This document shows, piece by piece, positions 22,043 to 32,324 of a stretch of DNA of 64,000 bases; position 1 is the first letter of the stretch; each line of letters starts with the position of its first letter. The DNA lies in NCBI RefSeq assembly GCF_021650705.1, contig NZ_CP087138.1, positions 558,001 through 622,000 on the forward strand, given 5' to 3'. The position numbers and the translations under genes were made by a program. The notes below the pieces were generated by a model. It was not told the origin of the DNA. It saw nothing but the letters and a program-made list of their open reading frames with translations, and made no database searches. The DNA comes from Pseudomonas sp. KNUC1026. GTDB taxonomy: Bacteria > Pseudomonadota > Gammaproteobacteria > Pseudomonadales > Pseudomonadaceae.

Positions 22043-22118
22043 GTCCCCTTCGTCTAGTGGCCTAGGACACCGCCCTTTCACGGCGGTAACAGGGGTTCGA
22101 GTCCCCTAGGGGACGCCA
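22043..22118 (+). tRNA. tRNA-Glu (TTC), copy 1
   Basis: A 76-nt cloverleaf including an encoded 3' CCA. The acceptor stem is GTCCCCT / AGGGGAC, the anticodon loop CTTTCAC carries TTC, and the T-arm has GGTTCGAGTCC. The sequence is identical to the second copy at 22299. Confidence 0.97.
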
Positions 22119-22124
22119 TGTTTT

Positions 22125-22200
<76 letters not shown>

Positions 22201-22298
22201 GTTTACAAACGCCACGCGAAAGCGGGGCGAGTAAAAACCCGAAGGCGACTGGCTGTTACCTTCGGAGGCTGAAACACTCAGGTGTTTCGGGGCTTTAC

Positions 22299-22374
22299 GT
22301 CCCCTTCGTCTAGTGGCCTAGGACACCGCCCTTTCACGGCGGTAACAGGGGTTCGAGTCCCCTAGGGGACGCCA
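22299..22374 (+). tRNA. tRNA-Glu (TTC), copy 2
   Basis: Identical to the tRNA-Glu at 22043, including the encoded CCA. It is the first half of a tandemly duplicated Glu-Gly unit with a 256-bp period. Confidence 0.97.
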
Positions 22375-22380
22375 TATTTT

Positions 22381-22456
<76 letters not shown>

Positions 22457-22465
22457 AATATAGAG

Positions 22466-22489
22466 AAAAGAGGCCTCGGCCTCTTTTTT
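22466..22489 (+). terminator. Intrinsic terminator of the tRNA operon
   Basis: A 9-bp stem AAAAGAGGC / GCCTCTTTT with a 4-nt loop runs into six Ts (22484-22489), directly after the last tRNA. Confidence 0.85.
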
Positions 22490-22808
22490 CGTTTCTGCGT
22501 TTTCTTTCGGGCGCTGCCTGGCTGCTTCTTTTCCTTTCTCTACTCAGATCTCTTCGTTGCCTGTGAGCGCTCGTGGGCGATGTGCGCAGGAGTCGGATAA
22601 CACTTTTCAATACCTTGCCCGTGGTGGGGCCGTTGACAAACAGCCTGTTGACTGTAAATGTATATACATTAAAAACAACAAGGCCCTCTCCATGCTCAAT
22701 CCATCTCTCTGGCTCGACGCCGCACCGCGCGGCGGCTTGCGCATCCTGTGTGCTCATGAGCAATTCAGCGCCCACGACCTGCCGTTGATCGGAGAAGGAG
22801 CCTGAACC
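22490..22808 (+). other. Intergenic region between tRNAs and hutH
   Basis: This 319-bp stretch holds a probable hutH promoter (TTGACA at 22633-22638) and a 14-bp perfect palindrome (listed separately). A short open frame at 22692-22805 would encode 37 residues beginning MLNPSLWLDAAPRGG, ending 3 bp before hutH. It has only a weak ribosome-binding site. I do not recognise it; it may be a leader peptide, a gene remnant or nothing. Confidence 0.35.
22657..22670. promoter_or_regulatory. Perfect palindrome, possible HutC operator
   Basis: AATGTATATACATT is a perfect 14-bp palindrome. Its TGTATATACA core resembles the operator of HutC, the GntR-family repressor of histidine utilisation that responds to urocanate. 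It overlaps the position expected for the -10 element of the TTGACA promoter at 22633 and lies 139 bp before hutH, fitting a repressor site. Confidence 0.5.
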
Positions 22809-24340
22809 ATGACCGGTATTAATCTCATCCCCGGCACATTGACCCTCGCCCAATTGCGCGCGTTCTACCTCAACCCGCAGCCCGTCACTCTGGATGCCAG
22901 CGCTGTATCCGGCATCGCAGCCAGCGTTGCCTGCGTCGAAGCCATCGTCGCCGAAGGCCGCACGGCGTACGGCATCAACACAGGTTTCGGCCTGCTGGCC
23001 TCCACTCGCATCGCCTCGGCCGACCTTGAAAAACTCCAGCGCTCACTGGTGCTGTCCCACGCTGCCGGCGTCGGCGAGCCACTGGACGACGCCATGGTCG
23101 GGCTGATCATGCTGCTGAAAATCAACAGCCTGGCACGCGGTTTCTCAGGTATTCGCCCAGTGGTGATCGATGCCCTGCTGGCCTTGCTCAATGCACGCGT
23201 GTACCCGCACATCCCGCTCAAAGGCTCGGTGGGTGCCTCCGGTGACCTGGCGCCGCTTGCGCACATGTCGCTGGTGCTGCTGGGCGAAGGCAAGGCACGC
23301 CATAACGGGCAATGGCTGCCGGCGAGTGAAGCGCTGGCGGTGGCTGGCCTCACACCCTGACGCTCGCGGCCAAAGAAGGCCTGGCACTGCTCAACGGCAC
23401 CCAGGTGTCCACCGCCTATGCACTGCGCGGGCTGTTCGAGGCCGAAGACCTTTACGCCGCAGCCACCGTGTGCGGCGGGCTCAGCGTTGAAGCCATGCTC
23501 GGCTCGCGCGCCCCGTTCGACGCGCGCATTCACGCTGCACGCGGCCAGCGCGGGCAGATCGACGCCGCTGCCGCGTATCGCGACCTGCTCACCGAGAGCA
23601 GTGAAGTGGCCAGCTCCCATGCCAACTGCGACAAGGTGCAAGACCCTTACTCGCTGCGTTGCCAGCCGCAGGTGATGGGGGCATGCCTCACTCAATTGCG
23701 CCAGGCGGCTGACGTGCTGGTGATCGAGGCCAACGCAGTGTCCGACAACCCGCTGGTGTTCGCCGAGCAGGGCGATGTCATCTCCGGCGGCAACTTCCAC
23801 GCAGAGCCTGTGGCCATGGCGGCCGACAACCTGGCCCTGGCCATTGCAGAGATCGGTGCGCTCTCGGAGCGGCGCATCTCGCTGATGATGGATCGGCACA
23901 TGTCGCAACTGCCGCCCTTCCTTGTCGAGAACGGTGGAGTCAATTCCGGCTTCATGATCGCTCAGGTAACCGCTGCGGCGTTGGCCAGCGATAACAAGGC
24001 CCTGGCACACCCGGCCAGCGTCGACAGCCTGCCCACTTCAGCCAACCAGGAAGACCACGTGTCGATGGCGCCCAACGCCGGCAAACGGCTATGGGCGATG
24101 ACCGAGAACGTACGCGGCATCATCGCTATCGAATGGCTGGGCGCCTGCCAGGGCCTGGATTTTCGCAAGGGCCTGAAGACCTCTCCCAAACTCGAACAGG
24201 CCCGTGCACTGCTGCGCGCGCAGGTCGCGTACTACCAGGAAGACCGCTTCTTCGCCCCCGACATCGAGGCGGCCAGCGCCCTGCTGGCCAGTGGTTGCCT
24301 CAACCCGCTGCTCCCAAGTGCGCTGCTGCCGAGCCTGTAA
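22809..24340 (+). CDS. hutH: Histidine ammonia-lyase HutH (frameshifted)
   Basis: Deaminates L-histidine to urocanate, the first step of histidine utilisation. It has the autocatalytic MIO triad Ala-Ser-Gly in [16 protein letters not shown], the motif NTGFGLLAS, and [11 protein letters not shown] with the histidine-selective His. The C-terminal half includes [16 protein letters not shown] and the active-site QEDHVSMAP. The frame breaks near 23357 in a run of Cs; adding one C joins ...LAVAGLTP to [14 protein letters not shown]. The restored length of 510 residues is normal. It is separated from other hut genes and paired with a permease, so it may be a second copy. Confidence 0.93.
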
Positions 24341-24410
24341 ATGCAATCTGCCGCTTCTGTGAAGGAGCGGCTTCCTCTTAAAATACAAACACTAAGAGGA
24401 GATTGCCTGC

Positions 24411-25784
24411 ATGAGTACACAGCCAGGATTGAAGCGAGGGCTGAACGCTCGTCATATCCGTTTCATCGCATTAGGGTCGGCCATTGGCACCGGCCTGTTC
24501 TACGGTTCGGCCTCGGCCATCCAGAAAGCCGGGCCATCGGTGCTGCTGGCCTACCTGATCGCTGGCGCCGCCGTTTACATGGTGATGCGCGCCTTGGGCG
24601 AAATGGCCCTGCGCCGTGCCGAGACTGGCTCGTTCGGCGACTATGCCACCGAGGCGATGGGGCCGTTCGCCGGCTTTTCCACCGGCTGGACCTACGCCTT
24701 CGAGATGGTCATCGTTTGCCTGGCCGACGTCACGGCGTTCGGCATCTACATGGGCTTCTGGTTTCCCGAGGTACCGCAGTGGATCTGGGTGCTCTCGGTC
24801 ATCTGCCTGATCGGCGCGCTGAACCTGTGCACGGTCAAGGTGTTCGGCGAGCTGGAATTCTGGCTGTCGATCGTCAAGGTCGGCGCCATTGTGGCGATGA
24901 TCCTGGGCGGGCTGTGGATCATGGCTTTCGGCCTGGGCCAGGCTCAGGCGGGCACGGGCGTCGCCAACCTGTGGGAAAACGGCGGCTTCTTCGCCAATGG
25001 AGCCAGCGGGCTGATCGCGTCGCTGGCAGTGGTGGTGTTCGCCTTCGGTGGCATCGAAATCATTGGCGTGACCGCCAGCGAAGCCAAGGACCCCGAGCGT
25101 ACCCTGCCGCGAGCGATCAACGCGGTGCCGCTGCGCATTCTGCTGTTCTACGTGCTCACCTTGCTGGTGCTGATGGCGATCTTCCCGTGGCCGCAGATCG
25201 GCAGCCAGGGCAGCCCCTTCGTGCTGATCTTCGACAAGCTCGGCGTTACCTACGCCGCTGCCATTCTCAACGTGGTTGTGATCACCGCAGCGCTGTCGGC
25301 GATCAACAGCGATGTGTTCGGCGCCGGCCGCATGTTGTACAGCCTGGCAGTCAAGGGCCATGCGCCCCGGGCTTTCGCTCAGGTGTCGCGTAACGGCGTG
25401 CCGTGGCTTACGGTGCTGGTGATGGCCGTAGCGCTGGCGGTGGGGGTGGTGCTCAACTACCTGATTCCGAAGAACGCCTTTGAACTGATCGCTGCGCTGG
25501 CCACCTTCGCCACCGTGTGGGTGTGGCTGATGATTTTGCTGTCGCAGTTCATCCTGCGCCGGCGCATGGGGGCGCAGGAGGCTGCATCGCTGAAGTTCGC
25601 GGTGCCACTGTGGCCGTTGGCACCGGCGCTGGCGATCGCTTTCATGCTGTTCATCTTCGGTGTGCTGGGCTACTTCGAGGAATCACGCCCGGCGCTGGTG
25701 GCCGGGGTGGTGTGGATGTATCTGCTCGGCATCGCCTGGTACAAATGGGTCAAGCCGCGCCAGGCTGAAATCGGTCGGCCCTGA
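24411..25784 (+). CDS. Amino-acid permease (HutT/ProY-like, APC family)
   Basis: Proton-coupled amino-acid transporter of the APC superfamily (AAT subfamily), 457 residues with about 12 membrane segments. The start [24 protein letters not shown] and the block [16 protein letters not shown] are family hallmarks. It follows hutH by 70 bp on the same strand, so histidine is the likely substrate, as for HutT. Proline (ProY) is the main alternative from sequence alone. It is convergent with the hydroxyproline cluster and its 3' end overlaps the oxidase stop region. Confidence 0.8.
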   Translation: MSTQPGLKRGLNARHIRFIALGSAIGTGLFYGSASAIQKAGPSVLLAYLIAGAAVYMVMRALGEMALRRAETGSFGDYATEAMGPFAGFSTGWTYAFEMVIVCLADVTAFGIYMGFWFPEVPQWIWVLSVICLIGALNLCTVKVFGELEFWLSIVKVGAIVAMILGGLWIMAFGLGQAQAGTGVANLWENGGFFANGASGLIASLAVVVFAFGGIEIIGVTASEAKDPERTLPRAINAVPLRILLFYVLTLLVLMAIFPWPQIGSQGSPFVLIFDKLGVTYAAAILNVVVITAALSAINSDVFGAGRMLYSLAVKGHAPRAFAQVSRNGVPWLTVLVMAVALAVGVVLNYLIPKNAFELIAALATFATVWVWLMILLSQFILRRRMGAQEAASLKFAVPLWPLAPALAIAFMLFIFGVLGYFEESRPALVAGVVWMYLLGIAWYKWVKPRQAEIGRP

Positions 25785-26998
25785 ACGCTGCGGGTGCTGG
25801 CTTGCCGGCTGCCAGCGCCCCGACCAGCTCGGCCGTTACCGCAGCCTGGGTCAACCCCAGATGCTGGTGCCCGAATGCCAGCAACACCCGGCCCGCGCAG
25901 GCCTGGTCGATCACCGGCAGCGAATCGGGCAACGATGGCCTGAAGCCCATCCATGGCGTCGCGCCTTGCGCATTCAAATCCTTTTCGAACAGCCCTTGGC
26001 TCAAACGCAGCAACTGCCAGGCGCGCTCATGATTGGGCGGGCGTTCAAGACCCGCAAACTCCACCGTGCCGGCCAGGCGCAGGCCACCGGCCAGGGGAGT
26101 CATGATGAAGCGCCGTTCGAATGAGGTGACAGCGAAGGGCAAGCGGCCGGCTTCATGGGGCAACATCAGGTGATAACCACGCTCGGTGTCCAACGGCACA
26201 TGCAGGCCAGCCAGGCGCTTTGCAAGGCCTGCCGAGTGCGCGCCAGTGGCAATCAGTACGCGGCGGCTGGCCATTTGGCCCTGCGGGTGTGCAACACAAC
26301 GCCATCAGCTAGCACCTGGCCCCCCAGCACCTCGTTCTGGACGAAATCCACGCCGGCCTGGCGCGCAGCCTCCACCACGGCCAGCAGTGTGATGTAAGGG
26401 TCGATGAAGTGCCCGGTCTCTGGAAAGAACAGCCCGCCCTTTGCCCGCTGATGAAGCTGCGGCGCCGTGCTGCGCAGCCGTTCGGCGCCCCAACGTTCGA
26501 CCGCGACCTGCTGTTGGTTCATGCGTTGCTGCAGCGCCAGCAACGCTGCTTGCGACTCGGACCTCTCGTACATCAACAGCGAGCCTTGCAGGTGCAGCAG
26601 CTCGTTGTGGCCGATGCTTTCCAGCAAGCGTTGCCACGCCGGCAGGCTGGCCTGGTTGAGCAGGCGCAAGCCTTCGACGGTGCGGGCGAAAGGCGCCGGG
26701 CGCAGGTTCAGCAGCAGCCGGGTGAACCACGGAAGGGCGCGAGGCAGGTAGCGCCAGTCCAGCCGCAGCGGCCCCATGGGGTCGAGCAGCATGGCCGGCA
26801 CGCGCTTGAGGATCGACAGATCGGCGATCGGGAATACCTGTTCGGTGGCCAGGTGCCCGGCGTTGCCGAAGAGGCGCCCATGCCCGGAGATTGGCGGTCG
26901 AGTACCTGAACCTTCAGGCCTTCGCGGGCCAGCTGCAGGGCACAGGTGACGCCGATGATGCCGGCGCCGATGACGATGATGTCGGGGGTGTTGGGCAT
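25750..26998 (-). CDS. FAD-dependent D-amino-acid oxidase, probably D-hydroxyproline oxidase (two frameshifts)
   Basis: DadA-family flavoprotein. It starts [20 protein letters not shown] with the GxGxxG dinucleotide-binding motif. In the hydroxyproline pathway this enzyme oxidises cis-4-hydroxy-D-proline to 1-pyrroline-4-hydroxy-2-carboxylate. The next two genes upstream encode the enzymes before and after this step, which supports the role. Frames break near 26872 (one missing T within [17 protein letters not shown]) and near 26277 (one missing base before [14 protein letters not shown]). Restored, the protein is about 415 residues. It overlaps the 3' end of the convergent permease by 35 bp. 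Confidence 0.82.
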
Positions 26999-27034
26999 GA
27001 GGGGCTCCGAGGAGGAGTGTTCAAGGAGGTCGTG

Positions 27035-27084
27035 GCCGCCCTCCCAGGAGTCTGAACCCGTGGGAGGGCGGCTTGCCGCGCGAC
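27035..27084. repeat. REP-like element (copy 1)
   Basis: The core TGGGAGGGCGGCTTGCCGCG (27061-27080) is a repeat seen three times in this window. A 12-bp inverted partner GCCGCCCTCCCA lies at 27035-27046, so the site can form a stem. It occupies the 97-bp gap between the deaminase and the oxidase genes, a common place for REP elements in Pseudomonas. Confidence 0.75.
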
Positions 27085-27096
27085 GACCCGATCAGG

Positions 27097-28044
27097 TCAG
27101 CCCAGGCCCTGCTCACCGGCCCACTGCCCATACCACTCACGGAACAGCCGATACTGGGTTTCAGCATAATGCCGCTGCGGCTCACTCAACCGGTCGCTTT
27201 CGTTGAAATGCAGGCGATATTGCTCATCCCCGTTGAGCACCATCAGATGCTTGTAATACAGCACCAGGTCCGCCCCCTCGTCGAACGAAGACAACACCGC
27301 CAGCGCCTGTTCCAGCTCACCGGCCAGGCGCCGCGCCCGGGCATCGCCTGCCGCCGCCTGCTTGCTCAAGGCCACCAGCTGCAGCACTTCGCGCGGCAGC
27401 GCATTGCCGATGCCGGTGATGGCGCCGGTGGCGTTGCAGTTGACGAATCCATGCACCACCTGGGTGTCCACCCCGACCATCAGCGTCACCTCAGGGTCGC
27501 CGGAGGTGATGTGCTCGGCGGCGTAGCGCAGGTCGGCGCCGCCGCCGAATTCCTTGAAGCCGATCAGGTTCGGGTGCTGCCGGCGCAGCTCGAAGAAGAG
27601 CTCGGCGCGCGTGGCGAAGCCGTAGTAGGGGCTGTTGTAGATCACCGCCGGCAGCTGCGGTGCGGCACTCAGGATGGCAGCGAAGTGCGCCTTCTGCGCG
27701 CTGGCCGATGAGCCCCGCGAGAGCACCCGCGGAATCACCATCAGCCCGTGAGCACCGACCTTGGCCGCGTGAGCTGCATGGGCCACCGCTTCGCGGCTGT
27801 TCACGGCACCTGTGCCGACGATGGTCGGCACCCCGGCTGCCACCAGCCGCCCCACGCCTTCCTGGCGCTGCGCCTCGCTCAGCAGCGGCCAGTCGCCCAT
27901 CGAGCCGCAGTACACCACCGCGCTCATGCCGATATCGATCAGCTCGCGGCCCTTGGCGACCAGTGCGTCGTAGTCGGGCGTGCGCTGTGCGGTGCAGGGG
28001 GTCATCAGGGCCGGGATGCAGCCGGTGAAGATGTTGTCGCTCAT
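27097..28044 (-). CDS. 1-pyrroline-4-hydroxy-2-carboxylate deaminase (DHDPS family)
   Basis: Member of the dihydrodipicolinate synthase/N-acetylneuraminate lyase family, 315 residues. The Schiff-base lysine is K164 in LIGFKEFGG and the catalytic tyrosine is Y136 in VIYNSPYYG. In hydroxyproline catabolism this homologue deaminates and dehydrates pyrroline-4-hydroxy-2-carboxylate to 2-oxoglutarate semialdehyde. The specific role is taken from the neighbouring epimerase and oxidase genes, not from a motif. It lies 32 bp downstream of the epimerase gene. Confidence 0.85.
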   Translation of the reverse strand: MSDNIFTGCIPALMTPCTAQRTPDYDALVAKGRELIDIGMSAVVYCGSMGDWPLLSEAQRQEGVGRLVAAGVPTIVGTGAVNSREAVAHAAHAAKVGAHGLMVIPRVLSRGSSASAQKAHFAAILSAAPQLPAVIYNSPYYGFATRAELFFELRRQHPNLIGFKEFGGGADLRYAAEHITSGDPEVTLMVGVDTQVVHGFVNCNATGAITGIGNALPREVLQLVALSKQAAAGDARARRLAGELEQALAVLSSFDEGADLVLYYKHLMVLNGDEQYRLHFNESDRLSEPQRHYAETQYRLFREWYGQWAGEQGLG

Positions 28045-28076
28045 GGTGTGTCCTCGAAAACCGATAGGTGAAAAAA

Positions 28077-29015
28077 TCAGATGCCCCAGGCGAAGGGGTC
28101 GTTGTCGTCGATCAGCAGGCGTGCGTCGGCGGTCACCCAGGCCTGGCCGGTGATGAACGGGCGGATGCGGTGGCCGGCTTCATCGCCTGAAAGCTGGTAG
28201 CGGCCGGTGAACTGGCTGCCAGTGATGCCCGCCTGCACCCACGGCTCGCCGGGGGCCAGCTTGCCGTCTGCGGCAAGGCAGGCGAGCTTGGCACTGGTGC
28301 CGGTGCCGCACGGCGAGCGGTCGTAGGCTTTGCCGGGGCACATCACGAAATTGCGGCTGTCGGCCTTCGGGTCGGCCGCGAACAGCTCGATGTGGTCGAT
28401 CATCGCGCCGTCTTCGCCGTGGATGCCTTGCGCCTGAAGCGCCGCGAGCATCTTCCAGGTCAGGTCGGTCAGCCGCTCGACGTTGCTCAGCGCCAGTGCC
28501 TCGCCGTGCTGGTTGACCAGGAAGAACCAGTTGCCGCCCCAGGCCACATCGCCAAGAAAGCGGCCGTATCCGGGCACCTGTACTTCCACCTGCCGGCGAT
28601 AGCGCCAGGCCGGCACGTTGCCAAGTGTGACTTCGCCACGGGCATGCAGGGTGGCGGTGACGGGGCCGACCGGCGTGTCGATCAGGTGCTCTCCCGGCTC
28701 CAGCCGGCCCAGATGGTGCAGCGAGGCCACCAGGCCGATGGTGCCGTGGCCGCACATGCCGAGGTACCCGGTGTTGTTGAAGAAGATCACTCCGCACGCA
28801 GCACCCGGGCTTACCGGCGGGCACAGCAGCGCCCCCACCAGCACGTCATTGCCACGCGGCTCCAGCAGGCAGGCCTTGCGCCAATGGTCGTGGTGCTCAC
28901 GCAGTTCGTCGCGCTGGGCGGCGAGGGTGGCGCCTTGCAGGGCAGGGAAGCCCTCGATCACCAGGCGCGTGGGTTCACCGCCGGTGTGGGAGTCGATAAC
29001 GTGCAGTGTCTTCAT
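28077..29015 (-). CDS. 4-hydroxyproline 2-epimerase
   Basis: Cofactor-independent epimerase of the proline-racemase family, 312 residues. It interconverts trans-4-hydroxy-L-proline and cis-4-hydroxy-D-proline. The catalytic pair is Cys88 in GMCGHGTIG (with His90) and a second Cys in [11 protein letters not shown] serine or threonine in place of one Cys would have suggested a dehydratase, so both cysteines support epimerisation. The start [17 protein letters not shown] at 29015 is the family start; the longer open frame upstream is not homologous. It begins 11 bp after the permease stop. Confidence 0.92.
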   Translation of the reverse strand: MKTLHVIDSHTGGEPTRLVIEGFPALQGATLAAQRDELREHHDHWRKACLLEPRGNDVLVGALLCPPVSPGAACGVIFFNNTGYLGMCGHGTIGLVASLHHLGRLEPGEHLIDTPVGPVTATLHARGEVTLGNVPAWRYRRQVEVQVPGYGRFLGDVAWGGNWFFLVNQHGEALALSNVERLTDLTWKMLAALQAQGIHGEDGAMIDHIELFAADPKADSRNFVMCPGKAYDRSPCGTGTSAKLACLAADGKLAPGEPWVQAGITGSQFTGRYQLSGDEAGHRIRPFITGQAWVTADARLLIDDNDPFAWGI

Positions 29016-29025
29016 GGCAAAGGCC

Positions 29026-30646
29026 TTAACGCAGTTGTGCGTGCAGCGGTGAAGGAGTGGCGGGCGCCACCTCGGTGGCCTCGTCGTCGTCGGTGTCCAG
29101 TTGCAATTGATGCGCAGGTATCCCGGTGGCTGCACCCCAGTAATAGATGGCCAGCGCGCAGGCGGCCACCACCACGGTGTCCAGCGGGTGGCCGATCACG
29201 CCCAGGCCGCCGAAGCTGCCTAGCCAAGAGAGCACGATGGTCACGGCGTAGAAACCGATCAGCCAGGCCGAGCTGCGCACCTGTTGGCTCAGGCTGATGT
29301 GAGCGGTAGGCACTAGCCGGCCACACAGCAGGTAGATCACGAACAACACGATCTGCAGGCTCAGCAACCACGACACCGTCGCCCAGCCCGACCAGTACAC
29401 GATCAGCGCGGCGATGATGAACGACAACGGCCCCATCAATGCCAGGCCCCGCACACGAAACGGCCGCGGCAGCTCCGGGCACTACGGCGCAGCGCCGCCA
29501 CCGACACCGGTGCCACCGCGTAGCTGAGCATCAGCGCCGCCGACACCACGTTGATCAACGCTTCCCAGGAGGGGAAGGGCAGGGTCCAGAACACCGACAG
29601 CCCGAAAGTGAGCCACAGTGCCGGGCGCGGGATGCCGGATTCGGCGTCGATGCGGGTGAACAGCTTGAAGAAGGTGCCGGTCTGCGCCCAGCCATAGATC
29701 ACCCTGGGCGTCGCGTTCATGTAGATGTTGCCGCAGCCGCTGGGGCTGATCACCGCATCGGCCACCACCAACCAGGCGAGCCACGCGACGCCCAATGCCA
29801 GGGCGATGTCGCGGTAGGGCAGCGCCAGTGCCTTGCCCATGTTGGCCCAGCCGCTTTCGAGCATCTGGCTGGGGATGCCGCCGAGGAAGGCGATTTGCAG
29901 CAGCACGTAGATCGCCGTGGACAGCAACACCGACAGGATCAGCGCCAGCGGAATGGTGCGCTGCGGGTTGTGCACTTCGCTGGCGACCGAAATGATCGGC
30001 GTGAGCCCCAGATAGGCGAAGATCACGCCGCCCGCCGACACTGCCATTTCCACCCCCGACAGCCCGAACGGCGCAAAGCCTGCGCTGGTGAAGTTGGCGG
30101 GGGTAAAGAAGGTGAACAGCACCACGATCACCAGCAGCGGCACCACGAACTTGAACACGCTGATCAGGTTGTTGGCTTTGGCGAAGGTTTTCACGCTGCG
30201 GTAGTTGAGCCAGAAGAACAGGCACAGCAGCGCGAACTGCATCAGCCAGCCCAGCACGGTAGGGTCGCTGGAGCCGCTGCGGGTGAGGCCCGGAAACCAC
30301 GCTGCCGCGTACTGGCGGGACGCGACGACCTCGATAGCCACCAGGCTTGAGAACGCGATCAGCGTGATCAGCCCCATCAGGTAGCCCAGCAGCGGGCCGT
30401 GCGAATAGAACGGGTAGCGCACCACGCCACCTGCACGCGGCAGTGCGGCGCCCAGCTCGCAATAGACGATGCCCAGCAGCAGCACGGCGAAGCCGCCGAG
30501 CAGCCAGGAGAAATTCCCGCTGGCCCGGCGATGGCCGACACGTGGCTGGCTGCGAACAGCCAGCCAGAGCCGAAGATCGCTCCCAGGCCGATGAAGGTGA
30601 GGTCGGTCAATGACAATTGCTTCTTGAACTTGCCTTGCACTGACAT
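29026..30646 (-). CDS. APC-family permease, probably for hydroxyproline (two frameshifts)
   Basis: Amino-acid/polyamine/organocation permease with about 12 membrane segments. It starts [20 protein letters not shown] with [11 protein letters not shown] in helix 1. It is the first gene of the hydroxyproline operon, so hydroxyproline uptake is the likely role. One T is missing near 30515 (GPAGIFSWLLGG is expected) and one base is off near 29485 (AALRRSA then [14 protein letters not shown]). Restored, it is about 540 residues. The last 60 residues form a soluble tail rich in Asp and Glu. Confidence 0.8.
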
Positions 30647-30862
30647 GGCGATGCCTTTTTTGTGGGTTCTTGGAATAGGCAGTGAGCAGAGCGGCCAGGC
30701 GGCGCCTGGCTCAATTGTTGTGGGCCTTACGATGAACCCCTCCCGGCCGCAGCGCTTGAGGGTTTTGCTTCGCGAACATGACGAAATCGGCACAGCGGCG
30801 CGGGTGGACGCACGCTCAGCGCTCGTGCAAGCTGCCGGCCAGGCTCGCTTCGGAGACCCGCC

Positions 30863-31654
30863 ATGCCCCTCGGCCCGCTTCAGGCGCTGTGCGCCCAGCG
30901 CCCTGAATCACTGGAGCAATTCACCGCGCACATGGCTGCGGTGCTGCCTTTGCTCGACGCCATCCCGACCGCAGTGTTTTTCATCAAGGACACACAGGCC
31001 CGCTATGTGCTGGCCAACCGCACGCTGGTCGAGCGCTGCGGGCTCAAAAGCCTGGCGCCGCTGCTGGGCAAGACCAGCGCGCAGGTGTTCCCGGCGCGGT
31101 TCGGCCCCGGCTACACCGAGCAGGACCGCCGCGTGCTGGAGCAAGGCGAGGTGCTGGAAGACCAGCTCGAATTGCACCTTTACGGCAGCCGAGAACCGGG
31201 CTGGTGCCTGACCCACAAGCGCCCGCTGCTCGACCGCCAGGGCCGCGTCATGGGCCTTGCCGGCACGTCGGTCGATCTGCAGGCCGCCGCCGCCACCCAC
31301 CCGGCCTACCAGCGCCTGGCAGCGGTAGATGAGTACATTCGCGAGCATTTTCAGCGGCCGGTCACGCTCAAGGAGCTCACCGCCGTCGCCGGGCTTTCCG
31401 TCGCCCAGCTTGAGCGCTATTGCAAACGCGTGTTTCATCTCACACCGCGGCAGATGATCCACAAGGTCAGGCTCGAACACGCGCACCGCCTGCTGTGCAC
31501 AGCGCTGCCGATCACCGAGGTGGCGCTGCAGTGCGGCTACACCGACCACAGTGCGTTCAGCCGGCAGTTTCGCGCCTTGACCGGCTTCACGCCGCGTGAG
31601 TACCGCGCCGCTCACCCAGGGATAGCGGCCGGCGGCATGAGCTCAGGGCGATGA
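30863..31654 (+). CDS. AraC-family regulator with PAS-like sensor domain
   Basis: Transcription regulator of 263 residues, divergent from the hydroxyproline operon, with 216 bp between the starts. The N-terminal part (about 25-140) resembles a PAS/PAC domain (LLDAIPTAVFFIKDTQARYVLANRTL), and the C-terminal part (about 160-255) has two AraC helix-turn-helix motifs (LKELTAVAGLSVAQLERYCK and ITEVALQCGYTDHSAFSRQF). By position it is the likely activator of hydroxyproline catabolism, as in the equivalent P. putida cluster. The ligand is not identifiable. Confidence 0.88.
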   Translation: MPLGPLQALCAQRPESLEQFTAHMAAVLPLLDAIPTAVFFIKDTQARYVLANRTLVERCGLKSLAPLLGKTSAQVFPARFGPGYTEQDRRVLEQGEVLEDQLELHLYGSREPGWCLTHKRPLLDRQGRVMGLAGTSVDLQAAAATHPAYQRLAAVDEYIREHFQRPVTLKELTAVAGLSVAQLERYCKRVFHLTPRQMIHKVRLEHAHRLLCTALPITEVALQCGYTDHSAFSRQFRALTGFTPREYRAAHPGIAAGGMSSGR

Positions 31655-31709
31655 AACTTGCACAGCCTTTTGCCCCTCGGAGTTAAATCAGGCCATCGAG
31701 GGTACCGCT

Positions 31710-32030
31710 ATGAATCTTCATCAATTGGCTCAGCTTGTCGCCAGCAACGACGTGCAGTCACTGGAACTGGTCAGCGTCGAGGGCGGTTCCTACGTGCTGC
31801 ACGCGCGGCGCGGCGAGCAGCTCGAGCGGGTGCTCAACGACAAGGGCGATACCCTCCACGTGGCCTCGGTGGAAGAGGCACGCAAGGTACTGGCCAGCGT
31901 GCCGGAGGTGCCGTTCTTCCTGGTGCAGCCGGCGGTGCATGAGGAAATGGTCGGGCTTGACCATGTGCCTGTAGGTGATGCGCGCGAGCCGATCAAGCTG
32001 CGCTCCAGCCCCGGCGCGGCCAACGCCTGA
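31710..32030 (+). CDS. Conserved hypothetical protein (DUF6482-like)
   Basis: Small protein of 106 residues with no signal peptide or membrane segment. The start MNLHQLAQLVASNDVQSLEL and the central SVEEARKVLASVPEVPFFLVQ resemble a short protein family widespread in pseudomonads (DUF6482, named from memory). Function is unknown. It marks the last ordinary gene before the quorum-sensing/polyketide locus. Confidence 0.65.
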   Translation: MNLHQLAQLVASNDVQSLELVSVEGGSYVLHARRGEQLERVLNDKGDTLHVASVEEARKVLASVPEVPFFLVQPAVHEEMVGLDHVPVGDAREPIKLRSSPGAANA

Positions 32031-32277
32031 CCGCCTCGCTGCGGCTCGCACTATCCCTCGCGGCTATCGAGAGGCTGGCTGCGCAGGGCCCCATACGGCG
32101 CTCGCTGGCCGGCCCGCTGCTTTTCCCAGGTTTTCAGGCACAACGCTCCGTAGCCGAATTCACAATCTGATCTTTTTGATAACAGGGCGAAAGTTATCGC
32201 TTCAAATTGCCAGAAAACAATCATCGTTGTGAAATATTTTTATGACCTGCGGCAAGTTTCGTTGCAATCTCTTGAAA

Positions 32278-32297
32278 AACTACCAGAACCGGTAGTT
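32278..32297. promoter_or_regulatory. lux box (LuxR/AHL operator)
   Basis: AACTACCAGAACCGGTAGTT is a 20-bp interrupted palindrome with 7-bp perfect arms. It has the CT and AG dinucleotides at positions 3-4 and 17-18 that define lux/las/rhl boxes, and its CTACCAG half matches known Pseudomonas boxes. It is centred 42.5 bp before the transcription start inferred from the -10 at 32319, the classical class II activation position. Confidence 0.85.
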
Positions 32298-32318
32298 ATA
32301 CCCTTTCCGCAAAGTAAC

Positions 32319-32324
32319 TCTAAT
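32319..32324 (+). promoter_or_regulatory. -10 element of the AHL-synthase/polyketide operon
   Basis: TCTAAT matches the sigma-70 -10 consensus at five of six positions. There is no good -35; the lux box takes its place. A start near 32330 would leave a 5' leader of about 15 nt before the ATG at 32345 or 30 nt before the ATG at 32360. Confidence 0.6.
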
